Shown here: piece by piece, positions 32,641 to 45,013 of the stretch | How the letters are laid out: the number at the start of each line of letters is the position of its first letter | Position numbering within the stretch: the first letter of the stretch is position 1 | From: Dromaius novaehollandiae | Taxonomy: Eukaryota > Chordata > Aves > Casuariiformes > Dromaiidae | Length of the DNA stretch: 64,000 bases | Direction of reading: 5' to 3' | Assembly (NCBI RefSeq): GCF_036370855.1 | Contig: NC_088099.1 | Span: 143,795,017-143,859,016, forward strand | Made by a program: the position numbers and the translations under genes | Notes under the pieces: generated by a model | Seen by the model: only the letters and a program-made list of their open reading frames with translations | What the model was told of the DNA's origin: nothing | Databases searched by the model: none

Positions 32641-35600
32641 TCAGTAACCATAAAACAGCAGCACTTGTTTTCCCACTGAATTTTAGGAAACTGGATGGCT
32701 CTGAGCCCAAAATGTTTTTCATATTGGAAATGAAATCCAAAGTGCCTTTTAGGTGTTAGTGATAACTTATACCTTTCTAAAAAGATCATGAGAACATTTG
32801 AATTTGTCTTGGGAAGAGGGCTTAAAACTACACAGTTTGGGATGTTATGAATAATTTTCACAAAGATTCAGATTACTACCCAAGAGTTAATATGATTAAG
32901 ATCTTTTTTTTTAATTTTATGAAAGCTTTCAGATTCATCAAGTGCACTGTTCCTTTTATCCCAAGATACGTATACCTATTAGCGCTTGCTGTACATCATT
33001 TTGACAAAGTAAGTTTTCTGAGACTTATCTGTATAAAAAATCCAAATTACTATAAACATCTTTATTCACATCAAAAGCATTTTTATTTTGCAAGTATTTC
33101 CGGTTGTTTCTTGCTTAGAACTCAATGCTAAACTATAACTGTAGAGGGGGAATCTAGCCCTGCTGTTCAGTCTCACCACCTGCAGATGCTGAACTACAGT
33201 ATTTCCATTTTTGTACAGTGATGTCAGGCCTACAGCCTACACCCATGGATTCACACAGGCTGAGAATGCCTGAATCCTCCAGGCTGGGAGCTTTAGCCAC
33301 CACATTCTCACCAAGGAAGTCAAGGAGAGCCACGGCATCACTTTTTTTCCACATTGCTCTGCAACAGTTTGTCTGTGCATCCTGCCCCACCTCAGATGCT
33401 GATGACCGGAGATGAGAAATGATGGCCAACGTCTCAGGCAGGGACCTGGGAAGGAGCACAAGAATAGGGCAGCCCCCAACCCTTATTGAGGTACAACTTG
33501 GCCTGGTGAAATGCCAAATCCACTGTGTGTCCTGGCTGCCGCCTGACAACACACCACGGCAGAAGCACCAGGGCGAGGAGCTCCGCGAGCTGCCAGGTGA
33601 TGCTGGCACCAGAACAAGGGATACAAATGGACCACAAGTGAGAAGACAACATCTCACCATGTGAGCACTGCAGTTTGGGGACAGATCCCTATTCAAAACT
33701 TGCAGAAATGGGAGAGACAAAAATTCCTGGCTATTTTTAAGAGGAAGCTTGCTCAAACTATGGCAAGAATTAGCCAATGTGGCTGCTGGGACCTTGCATG
33801 AGAGAGACGGGCCACAGCAGGCCGGGGCTCACTCCGCTGTGACACTGGCACATCTGCAGTGTGCATGCACCCCGGTGTAACTGTGGCAGCGTTTGGCCCA
33901 GTAAGTTGATTCCCACAGTTAACCAGGTGATACAGTGGGACCTCGACAGCCAGCAAAAGTTTAGAAGTTTAGGTAAAGGCTCTCAGATTGTTTCTTCTTA
34001 CTGCCAGAGCTTCAATTCACTGAACCATTTGTACTTGGGGTCTCGAGATGTCCTCGTCTTCGTGGCAATTGTGAGTGGTCAGGGTAAGAGAACGGGATGG
34101 TTCTTGCCTGGGATCCCACCAGCCCACGTAGCCTGATGGCTCCAGCAGGCATGCGAGCATGTCTGCAGCATCAGTAGCGATGTAATAGCTGAGTAATCTT
34201 ACAAGGTAATTACAGGGTTATTTTTGCCCTCTAAAATAAAGTGCTACCTCATAATTAAAAATAAAGAGAATGGCAATTCTAATTATCAGGCTTTAATTAG
34301 GCTGACAGGTGTATACACGGTGCTGCAAGGACTATTCTTACTCCCTGCTCTCCGTCTCCACCCACATCTCCCCATGAACCCTAGCCACCTCACTGCTACT
34401 GCGGCTGTGGCAGAGGACGGAGCAGTGTCTGCTCGAGCCTCCACTCCTCCGTCGTTCCAGCTGATGCTCCTCGGGAGCAGGGGTACCTTCCCCATTTCCC
34501 AAGCAAAGGCACCAGGAGCTCCTGCTGGGCTTGAAAGCCTAGAGAGCTGCTGAGTGACCCTGCCTGCCTGGTCTGACCAGGTTCTCATGCCACCGCCACC
34601 ATTTGCTGTCCCAGGGCCCTCCACACCGCACACCTGACAAGTCTGATTCACTTGCTTTCTCCACTTTGTTTTCCAAAGGACAGATTGTGAAGCGATTTTG
34701 CTTTGTGCCCACTACACATGTTACTGAAAGCCATGGCAAAGATGTGCACCTGGCCCTTGGAGAGGAAAGTAATGATTTTTCAAATTCACTCTTCCGCCCT
34801 GTGAGAGCTCTGCCTCAAGAAAGACCAGTCTCACGCTGGACACCGCGCTTCAAGAATCAAGTCAAATACTGAGCATGGCACTTATTACCTAGTGCTCAGA
34901 TTATGGAGTATTTGGATGATAAAGAGATGAAATTCTGCTCCCAATGAAACCAAAGACGAACTCTCCCACTGAAGTCAGGTGCAAGACTTTCATCTCTGAA
35001 TAAACCTCAGCAAATACCATGCAGGTCTGAGGAATAAGCCCTAGAAACAGCCCTCAAACTTTGATGCCTACTGCAAACCAATCTGAGGGCTGGTGCCTGA
35101 CACTTGATCTTTAGACACCTTAGCAGCTCATACATTGCAAATTTAACATAAGAAGCATAAATTATATTGTGTTTCATCTGCTCACATACTAATGGAAGAT
35201 AATCATAGCCTGGTATCTCTTCATGCTTAAAATATTGTAGCAAATACACTTCATTGTTCTTTCTATTTTTCACCTAGCAGCCTTGCAACTCAGGGCTTCT
35301 GGGGAAGGGTAAATAGGGCCCATATCAGAGACTGATTATGATTAGGCATCTACATACAGGCAGCTTCTGCTGCAGGTAGGAGGTCTTAAAAGTCTCTCTG
35401 AGTTCAAGAATGCCTGTAAGTGTTGCTCACATTAAAACTTCAATAAAGTGACCACAATATTGCACTACAATCTCCAGCCCTGGAACTAAAAAAGAAAGCA
35501 CCTCTGTGCTGCTGGTAAAAGAATGTTGAAGAAATATCAGGTTATTCCTTTTCAGCTCTTTTTTTTTTTTTTCTTTTTTCAGCTCTAGCACAAAGCAGCT

Positions 35601-35864
35601 TTGTTTGGTTTAGCATTTTGCAGTTGTCAGACTCTGCAGACCATCCTCTCCATGCAGACACAGTCAGTCTGGCTCTAATCTCAGCTTCCTCAGGAAAAGG
35701 ACAGGGAGTAAGCCAACACTCCTCCTTGACATTTCTTCCTCCCTGGTGGCCAAGAGGTGTGAGAAATCTCTGCTGTCTCTTTTCAAGAGGAACAGAGAAA
35801 AAGCCTTGAGAATTGCTACTAGCACCATGATGCTTAGAGGACTCAGCACCAAACAGAACAGATG
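32641..35864. other. Intergenic, with an A+T-rich homeodomain-type motif patch near 34.2-34.3 kb
   Basis: No convincing gene. The minus-strand 207-codon frame at 33154-33777 overlaps several plus-strand frames and shows no domain. Around 34203-34325 there is a concentrated set of TAATTA/TTAATT-type motifs (ggtaattaca, ctaattatca, ctttaattagg), the texture of vertebrate conserved enhancers. Conservation itself cannot be seen from one sequence. Confidence 0.4.
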
Positions 35865-36420
35865 GATAGATTCATGGAAATAGAGAATAATTTAGGTCAG
35901 TAGGGACCTCTGGAGGTCATCTGGTCTTCTGTCCCCAGTTAAAGCAGGGACAACTAAAGTTAGACCAGGTTGTTCAGGGCCTTATCCAGTCAAGTTTGGA
36001 ATATCTCCTAGGATGGGGATGCCACCTCCCTGGGCAGCCTGTCCCAGTGCTTGACCAACTTCACTGTGAGCAATTTTTCCCTTGTATCAAATCAGAACTT
36101 ATCTTGCTGAAACTTGTGTTTGTTGCCTCCTCTCCTTTCCCCATGTACCCCTGAGGAGAGCCTGCCTCCATCTTCTCCATGCCCTCCCAGGAGGTAGCTA
36201 TAGGCACCAGTAAGATATTGTGTTGGCCTTCTCTTCTCCAGGCTGAACAACAACAGCTCTCACAGCCTCTCCTCATATGTCCTGTTCTCCAGCCCCATAA
36301 TCATGTTCACAGCCACCACTGGACTGACTCCTGTCCATCCGTCTCTGTCTTGCTCTGAAGGCCCCAACACTTGACAGAGTTTTCCAGATGCAGCTTCACG
36401 AATGCTGAAGTTATCTTGCA
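35865..36420 (-). mobile_element. CR1-type LINE 3' fragment, minus orientation, inactive
   Basis: The + strand reads as the reverse complement of a typical avian CR1 3' end. Landmarks in order are tagggacctctggaggtcat, a gaccaggttgttcagggcc block, gatggggatgccacctccct, gggcagcctgtcccagtgct, and ccttctcttctccaggctga followed by acaac. The 3' end of the element is on the left, where the usual ATTCTATG-type repeats are degenerate. It is 5'-truncated and has no open reading frame of use. The right boundary is approximate. Confidence 0.85.
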
Positions 36421-37400
36421 TGTATAAGATCCCACTATTATTTTAAGGACTCTTTTGCAAGCTTTAGCTCTTCCTTTCCCTTGCAAGGTAAGACATTGCC
36501 CAAGCCTTGAAAGGTCCAAAAGGCTGACACACTGGGAAAGACCCTGCACAGCACCAATCCTAGCACCACCCTGAGCTCAGGAAACATAGGTAGGGCTTGG
36601 ATGAGGAGCAACTGTTATCACTCTCAGGAACGAACAGAATAGCCCAAATAACTCTTGCCTCTGTGCAACCATCCTGCTGTGACTGAAGACGTCTAACATA
36701 TCCTTCAAGGGGGAGTGTGGGGGTGGCTGACTAGGACTGGTTGTTAGCAGGACAGATAACGATGAAGCCTTGGGCAGAAGGAGAGACAAACGGCAACACG
36801 GTAATTGGTCAGTAACACAGCTCTGTATCTTCTCTATTGTGCCCCATCCCTCAATGCACATACATATGCCCCTCTGTCCATACGTCCACATCTAGAACCT
36901 ACCTATCCATTTCCTCCTTCGCAATCTGGCCCCAGAGGAGCCAGCATCAGCAGTAAAACCTGAAACAGGCCCCATGTCACTTTGGCAGTGTTTTTCAGCA
37001 TACCTGCTGTGGTGCTCAAGGCTCAGGGTGAGAAGGACTTATGTCAGTAAGCAATCACAATACAGAAGGAAGATAACAGACTTCAGAGCACACTGGGGAA
37101 GGCAGTAAAGAGGTGAAAATTGGGCTCTCAGAGGCATCTCAGTTTGAGCAGTCAGCACATTTGCCCATATTTCTTTCTGAATCTATTTAGAAGTGTATGT
37201 TGGTCCCTTTTACTGACACTGTTGGGTGCCTTCCATCAGTAAATACAATCAATTACAGATGAACAAAATATACCAGAACTCCTTGTTGATTAAACCAGAA
37301 TCCTTGTCCTTACTCTATTATGAAGCCAATCGGATGGCCCAGAACAAATAGGGCAATTCTGATTTCTGAGAACATGCTGAATATTCATGGTCTGAGGAGC
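36421..37400. other. Intergenic, nothing recognised
   Basis: Between the CR1-like fragment and the GC-rich zone. No gene or repeat family recognised; the CR1 fragment could extend a little into the left edge. Confidence 0.5.
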
Positions 37401-37939
37401 AGCCCATGGGTTTTACACTGCAGCCAAGCAAACCCTGTCTCCACAGAGGAGCCCAGGAAAACAGCCCATGCTCCGGCCATCCCCTCCCTGGCCTTGTGAG
37501 GCCCCACTGCTGGCTCCCCAGTCTGCATGCTCCCCAGCTGTACAAGGAGCAGCTCCTCTCGGAGGGAAAAGCCTTGCTTGCCCATTGCCTTGGGAAGGTG
37601 AGTCTGAAGTTGCGGAGCGCAGCGGCAAGGAGCGTGCTTGTCCCTCACTCAAACGCCATCAGCCCTGCGCAGCAGGCGTCCCACCGTGCAGGGACCGCTG
37701 CACGCTGCTGCCCACGCCTAACCATGGAAGCCATGGCAGCGGCCTGCAAACTAACCTCCTAGTTTAGAAAAAGGTTCCCTCCCCTGAATGTATGCTGTTT
37801 TTACATAAAGCTTTCCTGGCAAAATAAAGTATATTTAAACTACGCACATAAATAGCTCTGCATGCTCACACTTCAGTGCCAGGTGTCAAACAGAGATGCC
37901 CCAGGCTTGCCCATATGCTGGTTCCTCTGGTGCACTGTG

Positions 37940-38480
37940 CCAGCGGCAGCCCGAGATGGGGAGCAGCCCACGCACCCAGCTAGGGGCTGCGCCACACACG
38001 AGCACCGTGCTCTGTTTCTCGCCGGAGCCGGCCCTTCACGGCTGGTCAAGAGCAGCAGCGTCCCGGCCGGGGCGGCCTGGGCACGGTCTGTCGGCAGGCA
38101 GAGGCGCTTGGGTCCTGCAGGGCTGTGTTTGCCACCGCACTGCCATGGAGCAACGCTGAGATTGCTGCAAACCAGGAAACAGAGAATTAAAGCGATGACA
38201 TGCAAACGTTGGAGAACCAGAAAGCGCCGAGACGAGGTGCACCGGAGGCAGCCCCGCGCGCCGGCCCCTGACGGGGCATGTGTGCCGTGCCTGCCCCGAG
38301 GGCCCGCTGCCTGCCGCCCCCGCTCAGCCGGGCCCTGCCGGGAGCTCCGAGCCCCCGGCAAGATCGGGGCCCTTAAGATTAGCCTGTCCAGACAGACCCC
38401 GGGCTCGCGTCCCACCGCGCGGCTCCTCCCTCCTCTGCTCCGTGGCTCCCCCAGCCCTCCAAACGCTGTCCTCTTCCAAG
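37940..38480. promoter_or_regulatory. Orphan CpG island
   Basis: Dense CpG and high GC, for example gtcccggccggggcggcctg near 38060, ccccgcgcgccggcccctga near 38252 and ccaccgcgcggctcc near 38412. About 19 kb separates it from the PABPC1 island and no exon is identifiable beside it. CpG islands of this density normally mark promoters, so an unannotated or non-coding transcript start is plausible. The 237-codon plus-strand frame across it lacks any recognisable domain and is probably a GC artefact. Confidence 0.55.
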
Positions 38481-38559
38481 CGCAGCCCCCTGCCCAGCTC
38501 CGATGCTCTTGCAACATATTTGCTGCTTACAAGGAGCTGGAAATGCCAAGACACCACTT

Positions 38560-38800
38560 GTGTCTGGGGCTGTAAATCAGGAGCACTTTGACTTGATGTA
38601 CTCTCCGTCCCATGATTCAGGAAGCAGGATTATATTATCTGAGCCAGCTTTCATCTCCCTTCTAGTTAATCAGTGCTAATTGATTGATCAGGGTTCACCC
38701 ACTGCTAGGAAGACGAGTGGCAGCGCAGCTCTAGCTAGATAGAGTGCATATAATTTATTTGCTTTCAGAAAGTCATTAGCGTCCTTTCTAAAATAGCAAG
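38560..38800. promoter_or_regulatory. Possible enhancer-like patch with homeodomain motifs
   Basis: Just right of the orphan CpG island the sequence turns A+T rich and contains tagttaatcagtgctaattg followed by attgatca, that is overlapping TTAATC, TAATTG and ATTGAT motifs. The core AGTGCTAATT (38672-38681) recurs at 48956-48965. This is motif-level evidence only. Confidence 0.3.
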
Positions 38801-40680
38801 GCACATTCCCCAGCCTAACAAGAAATCAACATTTAACTGAGATAGAGAGCAGCACCATGCCTACAAATTAGTGTTAGACTTGTGCCAAGAACAGGCCTTA
38901 TTTTCACATATAAGATGCCAGAGCATCCCTCTGCTTTGGTAGCCACATGCCGTCCCCTGAAATGGTCCATGTCACATGAGTGCCTTGAAACCCTCTTCCC
39001 TGATCTTGTGCCACACTGAGGCTTCTTGGTGCACCTGGATTTAGCACGTACCATCTGAGATGGGCAGGAGCTTTTTCACTTGTCTTTCCTGGGGAGGGTG
39101 AGAGGGATCAAATGCAGAGACCATGAGCACAAAAATGTGTAATCTTATCGGGGGCTGGAGGGAGACTTGAGGAAACCCTTACTTGAAGGACCCCAGTGTG
39201 AAGCACTGCCCATCACCCTAGGAAGCACTCTCCCAGCTAGCCCCGGGAACAACGTGACATTTCACCACCTTGCACAACTGTAGGGCTCAGGGGAAAACTC
39301 AGTTTTCTGGCTGCGAGGAGCTGTGTCCAGACGCTGCTGACTCCACGGCACAAAGCTGTGCCGAAGGCTCACCCATCCCCTCAGAGGCCCCAGTCCTGGT
39401 GAGGGCAAGAGGCAAGACAGACGGTAGCAACCAGGTACCCAGGCCCCAGGTTAAACCCACTCGCCCTGGGGGAGCATCCCGAACCCTCCTGACACACTTG
39501 CCGCCAGCAGCCCCCGATGTTCATGAGGACCAGGGCATTCTTCACTCCAAGGCGGCAGTTTGCACTGCCTCGATGACAGGGGATTGGAGCAGTGCCCAGC
39601 ACCGTCCCATTCTGTCTGTGAGCAGAGGGGGCAAAGGGGCAGAGCTGAGAGCCGGGGAGGGCCCCCTCCACGGCCCAGCAGCTCTGCTGCAGGTGCATGC
39701 AGCAGCGGGGGAGCACCAGGCATGTGGCAGCAGGCCAGGGAGGATGGCCAGAGGCACCAACCCACCTGCCGGAGAAGGAAGTGGTGGTTTTCATCAGGGG
39801 CAAAAGGGGAAATCCAGCAAGACTGCTGCTTTGTCAGTGCCTGAGTGTCTGAGAGGGCCACATGATCTTGGTAAAACAGGGCTCATGTCTGCTGGGAAAG
39901 CTAAAAATTGAACTGAAGTTAATTAGTCATTGGCCAAGAGCTGGTAGAGGCATTATGGGCTTGAACTTGGTGGTCCCCGGCACCTTCACAGCTGGGAGAC
40001 CCTGCTGCTTTCGGGAGGCAGAGCTCTGCCTTTGCTCTTGGCACCTCCAGCCTGCAGCAATGCAATAACAACTGGGCATGCAGCTGAGGGCCTCAAGAGG
40101 CAACCCCAGTTAGTGAGAAACACTGACTATCCGCTCGCCACGGAGAGTTGCCCCACAACCCCCGAAGGGGCCCAGGAGCTCCACTGACCACAGAAGAAGC
40201 GCAGGGTGGCCCCAGCTCCTGCCCGAGGTGCTCCAGTGAGGCGAGATGGCCCCAGCCTCCACGTCTCCCAGAGGCACTCGGCAGTCGGGGTACAGCAACC
40301 AGCTGCAGCATGGAAAAAGGACCGTGCTCCGCTCACTTACGCGGGACAGCACCTCCTGCCTCCAGCATCGGGGCATTTTCCGGTTGCCTGCTCAATGAAT
40401 TTCTGCAGGAAGCACCGGCCTGCAGCATGCACCTCACCTCTGTGGCCCCTGGCCCTCCTGAACACAAGTCCAGAGCACAGTGCACACTGAAAATCCCCCC
40501 AACCTCCCAAAATAAAATGTTGCACTGCCCATGTCATCTCGCTCCAGGAGAGGGTGAGACACTGAGGCATGGGGGACTGCCTCATGATGCCCCTGCAGCC
40601 CCCGCTGCCGGGCACCAGGGCGGCACAAGGTGCGAACAAACCTCCTGGCTGGTAGGGGCAGACTGGTGCTTTATAATTTA
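38801..40680. other. GC-rich intergenic zone, no gene recognised
   Basis: Moderately GC-rich with fewer CpGs than the island at 38 kb. Frames of up to 213 codons overlap on both strands and start at non-ATG codons or carry no domain. I see no RNA gene or repeat family. Confidence 0.5.
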
Positions 40681-43600
40681 ATTATTCCCATCCAACCAGG
40701 AGCGATCTTAGACATCCATCCAAGGCACTGCATGATTTTGAGGTGAGACTGTCCACAAGTGCCACAATTTTGTACGCTTTAACGTAAGTGAAAGAGCCCT
40801 CACCCCAAACCCACAGGCCACAAGGAGGAGCAATCCACTTCTTTTTTCACACAAAATAAGCTATTCTGTGGTCATCTGCACGGGGCAAGATATCATACCA
40901 CAAAAAAATGTTGAGAGAGAGGACTTTCTAAAACTCCCTTTTAAAGTCACATATCCCAAGTCTGACTTTCTACTCCATGTTGTTTTGGGGTAACAAGCTG
41001 CCCACAGCAGAAGCACAAGCATATTCACAAGGAGAATTACAGTGGGAAGAAATAGGCTTGTATGGGCAGCTTGAATTCAGTCTCTCTGTCAAATAAGTGC
41101 AGATTAGGCTCAGGCTAAAGTAGTAGTTGTACAGATGAAATAAGAGAGGAATCTACATTGACATGAGCTCCAGGGAAAGCTGAGCTCATCCTGGAACGTT
41201 CAGTCAAGATTTAGAGAGGCAGAGACCAGCAGCAAATTTTGGACATGAATAAGACATTCCCAAAAGCATATGTGACTTTTGAGATCCTGGCTTCTGGTTC
41301 AAGCTCACCTGTAATTTATAATTCTGCTTTTCAAAAAAGAAGGCAGTATTTTCAGACAGAGTGCTGAACTGGAACAACTTCACACTCTACAGCAGGCTTT
41401 GTACGAACCTGGGCAAGTTTCCTGTGACCTTGCGTTTCAGAAGGGCTGCCTTCCCTCCTTGTCTTCAGCGGGTGCCAACACTTCTGAATATAAGTTGGCT
41501 CCCTGTTCGCATCTCTGTTCTTAAAAGTTTGAATCTGAAACTTCAGCTAGGACACATAAATTGTGCAAGAGCATATTGCTATGGCAAAGCCCATAAAACT
41601 GCAGGGAGTGTTAATTGGCCTATAAAGCTCTTGAGCCAACCTTCCGTAAACGGTGTGATAGGGCCATAATTCTCCATTCAGCTCTCTGGGACACTATCCA
41701 GATTTCATTCTCTTCTATAATTTTTACTGAATTCTAGAGAAGTGTTTTGAATCCTTGCTTGTTTCTAGAGAAACTAACAACTAGATAGGGCTATCCGGCT
41801 GGGATATCTGGGCTCTGCTGTACTGTGCGTCAAGCCCTCCAGCCCCAATACAATGTGCCAAGTATTAAGTATGTAAAGAATCCCACAGAAGTCAATATAA
41901 GGGGTCTGCACCAGCCAGATCAGGCCACAAGTAACCCATGAAGGAGAAGCCATCAAGTGGCTAATACTGTCATCTCTGGAGCTGGTTGTTGAAAGTAATA
42001 AAGTGGTGAGCCACAGTCCAGGTGATCAATTCCCAGCTCATACAGCTCTTGTCTATACAGGGGTTTTCATTGCAAACATTTTAGCTTGCTCCAAAGTGTG
42101 TCTCACTCTTTTCTTATTTACTGGAATTTGTGAGGCATTTCAGAAAAAAAAAAAGGTCTTCCTATTAAAGCAAGCAAATGATGACAAAGCAAGAGATTTT
42201 TGTGGCAAAAAATACAGCTTGCCTAGCAAAACAGCCATCCTATTATCTCATCAACATGGCACAGACAGGAGAAATTATAAATAGCAGCAGTGGTAATGCC
42301 TGGGAGTTGCAACTTGGCACTGCTGCTTCTGGCCACTTCTTTCTGGCTATAGTTCAAAGTCACGTAAAAGGGTAGGATAGTAGCAGTTAGACGGAAAATA
42401 CCCATCAACTCACTGATCCCATGCTTCTGCAGGGGCAGGACTTGAGCCGCACACAGAGGGTGCAGCAGGACTTGACCTTAGTCAAAAGAGCAGTGGAGAA
42501 CAAGGCTCTTTTGTCAGCACACAGATCTTGATGCAAATGGCTGAAAGACACAAGGGGAAGAGCTCAGAGATGGAGAAGGTAATGGTTTTCAATTGGTTAT
42601 CCTGATACTTGAGACAACAGTGTATAAAGCAGCCTTGGTTACGATAATCCCTGTTCACAATAGGAAGAAATTAGTACAAAATTAGAATACCAATTAGTAC
42701 AACAGAACTAGCAATTAGTACAATACTGGAATAAAGAAAGGCTGGAGGAGGGGTCCCAGCCTCTATGGGCTGGCTTGCTCCCTGAAGTTGAACAGGGGGT
42801 ATAATTTATTCATTTCTAATGGAAGGATTTGATTAACAATATAACTATATTTTTGGAGAATAGTGAAGGAAATAGCCTGTATGCCATCCTGTTGCTTGTA
42901 CAGTTTTTAGGAGATGCTGTAGACATGTATGTAAGTGAGCATTTCATTGCATGAGCCTTGAGGTATGGGACAGACACGGACTCCCAGATCCAACCTGGAA
43001 TTTCAGAGTGGTTGTGATGGGCTTCCATTTTCTTTTGGGTTTCAGACCAGCAGACATCACTGGGAGCATTGGCAGTAGGTCAAACCTAACCAATGGCTCA
43101 GCTGATGGACAGTAACTTGGGAGCTAAGGTAACACAAAACATTACCTTGTTCAGGATCAGGTCAAGCTCAGCTGACAGATAGGAACTTGCTAACTTGATT
43201 GAGTGCTTCAAATTTGCTGTCCCGATGCTAAGATCTATATTTAGCCAAGATCCCACTCCCTCTTCCATATCCAAGGACAACCCCCACCACCACCTCCTAT
43301 ATGCAGGTTGTCTGCACAAGGCATAAGGACCTCATCCCTGAGGTTACTTGCTGATTGAGTGAGAAGAGCTAAGGGAATCTCCTGCAGCCCACTAAAGGCT
43401 TGTCTGTACCGAGCTGTGGTACATCCTGGAAGGACCCTAACAGTGTCACTCAGCCTGCAGCAGGGTCTGGGCATCTGAGGCCTGGCTGATCACCTGCCTC
43501 TCAAGAGAAAAAAAGGTAACTGGGCCAAAACTATAGGGCAGACCTTATTTCCAGTGTGTGTCCTTGCTGACAATTTAGTTGTGATACTACTTAGTATTTA

Positions 43601-44800
43601 GTACAGAAATCATCTTTGTCTGCTAAGGTATGAGGCTCTACTAGGATGACTGGCATGATGAGACGGTGTGCTCAATCCCCTCAATGGGAGATGGGATATT
43701 CTGCACCAAATATAAGATAGAGCTCGGCCTATCTGAGACCAGATCAGTCTGAGACCAATCTTCAGATTGGCCAGACCTCTCTGCTCCCATTTTGTCTCCA
43801 GTGCTAACTTCCTCAGTGACCGAGGGAGAAACCCTGCAGAAATCCCACCTCACTTTAACCACCTGCAAAATGTGACAATCCACACTACCTACTGCATGAC
43901 AGCTAGGAAACATTTTAAAAACATACTGTGACTCAAAAACTCTGCCCCAGAGGCTGCTTCCAGGTGCAGGGCTGGGGCACGGGGGGCCGGGCGCTGAGAG
44001 GCAGAGTTTCACACTGCGCAGCCAAGTCCCAGCCACAAACCTCAGTGCCAACAGAGTTGGGCAGCGACTGAGAGGCTCTGAACAACCCAAGCGAACACTA
44101 GAGATCTGACAGGAAGCTGAGGGAGAGACAATCCAATAATGAAATCATGTTAAAAAAAAAAAGCAACTCTCAGAACAGGAAACTCTTGGCTGGGGCTTTT
44201 TTCTGGCCATCTTCCAAGGGGAAAAGGAGGGTGAAGAGAAGCAATTTGCAGATGTCTGCAGCATGGGCAGCCCAAGGGGAGGGAAGGGAGCGTTGCAGAG
44301 AGCCCCGCTGTCATGAGCAGTGGCGACGGGCAGTGGAGTGCACAGATGCACTTTCCCCCCTAGCAAAACTCTCCCCATGGCCCTTTGGCTGGTGTCAGAA
44401 GACTTTCTGCAGATTACCCAGAGGTGCTCAGAGATGGCCCAAAACCGCACCCTGCATCGTGCGCCTGTAGCCTGTTGCCTTAGCCAGGACTCCACCGTCT
44501 ATCTCCAGGGCATCTCTCTTCCCTGGTGGTTTGGTTCCCTCCTGGAGCAGGTGGGGAACCCCATGGGGAAGGAGTGCAGGGCACTTGACTGCTCTGACTT
44601 GCTCTGCATAGGGTAACTACAAACTATTTCCTCAGGGAAGGGAATTGTACAACCGGTTGTGTATTCCTACCTTCTGCGGTTTCTCACCATATAACCTTGC
44701 TTTCTGATCAACTAAGCGATATGTGTCAGGGCCCTGTTTGCTCCCCAGCAGCTGCAATTGTCAGGCAAATCCTGGCTATGAAATCACTGGCTTTCATGGG
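40681..44800. other. Intergenic, nothing recognised apart from a short repeated motif
   Basis: No defensible gene. A motif AATTAGTACAA occurs three times at 42669, 42692 and 42713. A stretch near 41370-41430 vaguely recalls an ancient MIR-type SINE but is too diverged to call. Confidence 0.5.
42669..42723 (+). repeat. Threefold AATTAGTACAA repeat, about 22-bp spacing
   Basis: Exact copies of AATTAGTACAA at 42669-42679, 42692-42702 and 42713-42723. Copies 2 and 3 share a preceding C. The intervening bases differ, so this is either an old degenerate tandem repeat or a spaced motif cluster. Confidence 0.7.
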
Positions 44801-44807
44801 GGCTCTG

Positions 44808-45013
44808 AGATAAAAACAGAGGTGCAAAGAGGATAGGCAGGAAAATCAGAGAATTGCTAAGATGGGTGACAGGCCGGTGTGATTAGACATCCGGTACAGC
44901 ATGAAGATAAATCACTTTCCAAGATAAAAAAGACACAGAAGAGAAAGCCTTTTATCAAGATACTCCACTCCTAAATAACCACTCTCTGATGACGAGGACA
45001 GAAGGCTTTATCT
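44808..45013. promoter_or_regulatory. Cluster of five WGATAA (GATA-factor-type) motifs
   Basis: AGATAA at 44808, 44905 and 44922 on the plus strand; minus-strand TGATAA at 44952-44957 and AGATAA at 45008-45013. With equal base frequencies about one such motif per kilobase is expected counting both strands, so five in 206 bases is notable. It may be a GATA-dependent enhancer. Occupancy and conservation are unknown. Confidence 0.35.

Noticed and set aside
33154-33777. 207-codon minus-strand open frame
   Set aside because: It overlaps several plus-strand frames and has no domain, splice context or family resemblance.
34675-34872. Plus-strand segment after an acceptor-like tgttttccaaag with a frame ending FKNQVKY
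   Set aside because: No partner exon, no polyadenylation signal at a convincing distance and no family match.
37862-38575. 237-codon plus-strand open frame
   Set aside because: It coincides with the orphan CpG island and is matched by a 214-codon frame on the opposite strand, with no recognisable protein features.
39270-39911. 213-codon plus-strand open frame
   Set aside because: It begins at a TTG rather than an ATG, overlaps opposite-strand frames of similar length and has no domain.
41360-41440. Stretch recalling a MIR-type SINE core
   Set aside because: Only short scattered matches to the remembered consensus; too diverged to call without an alignment.
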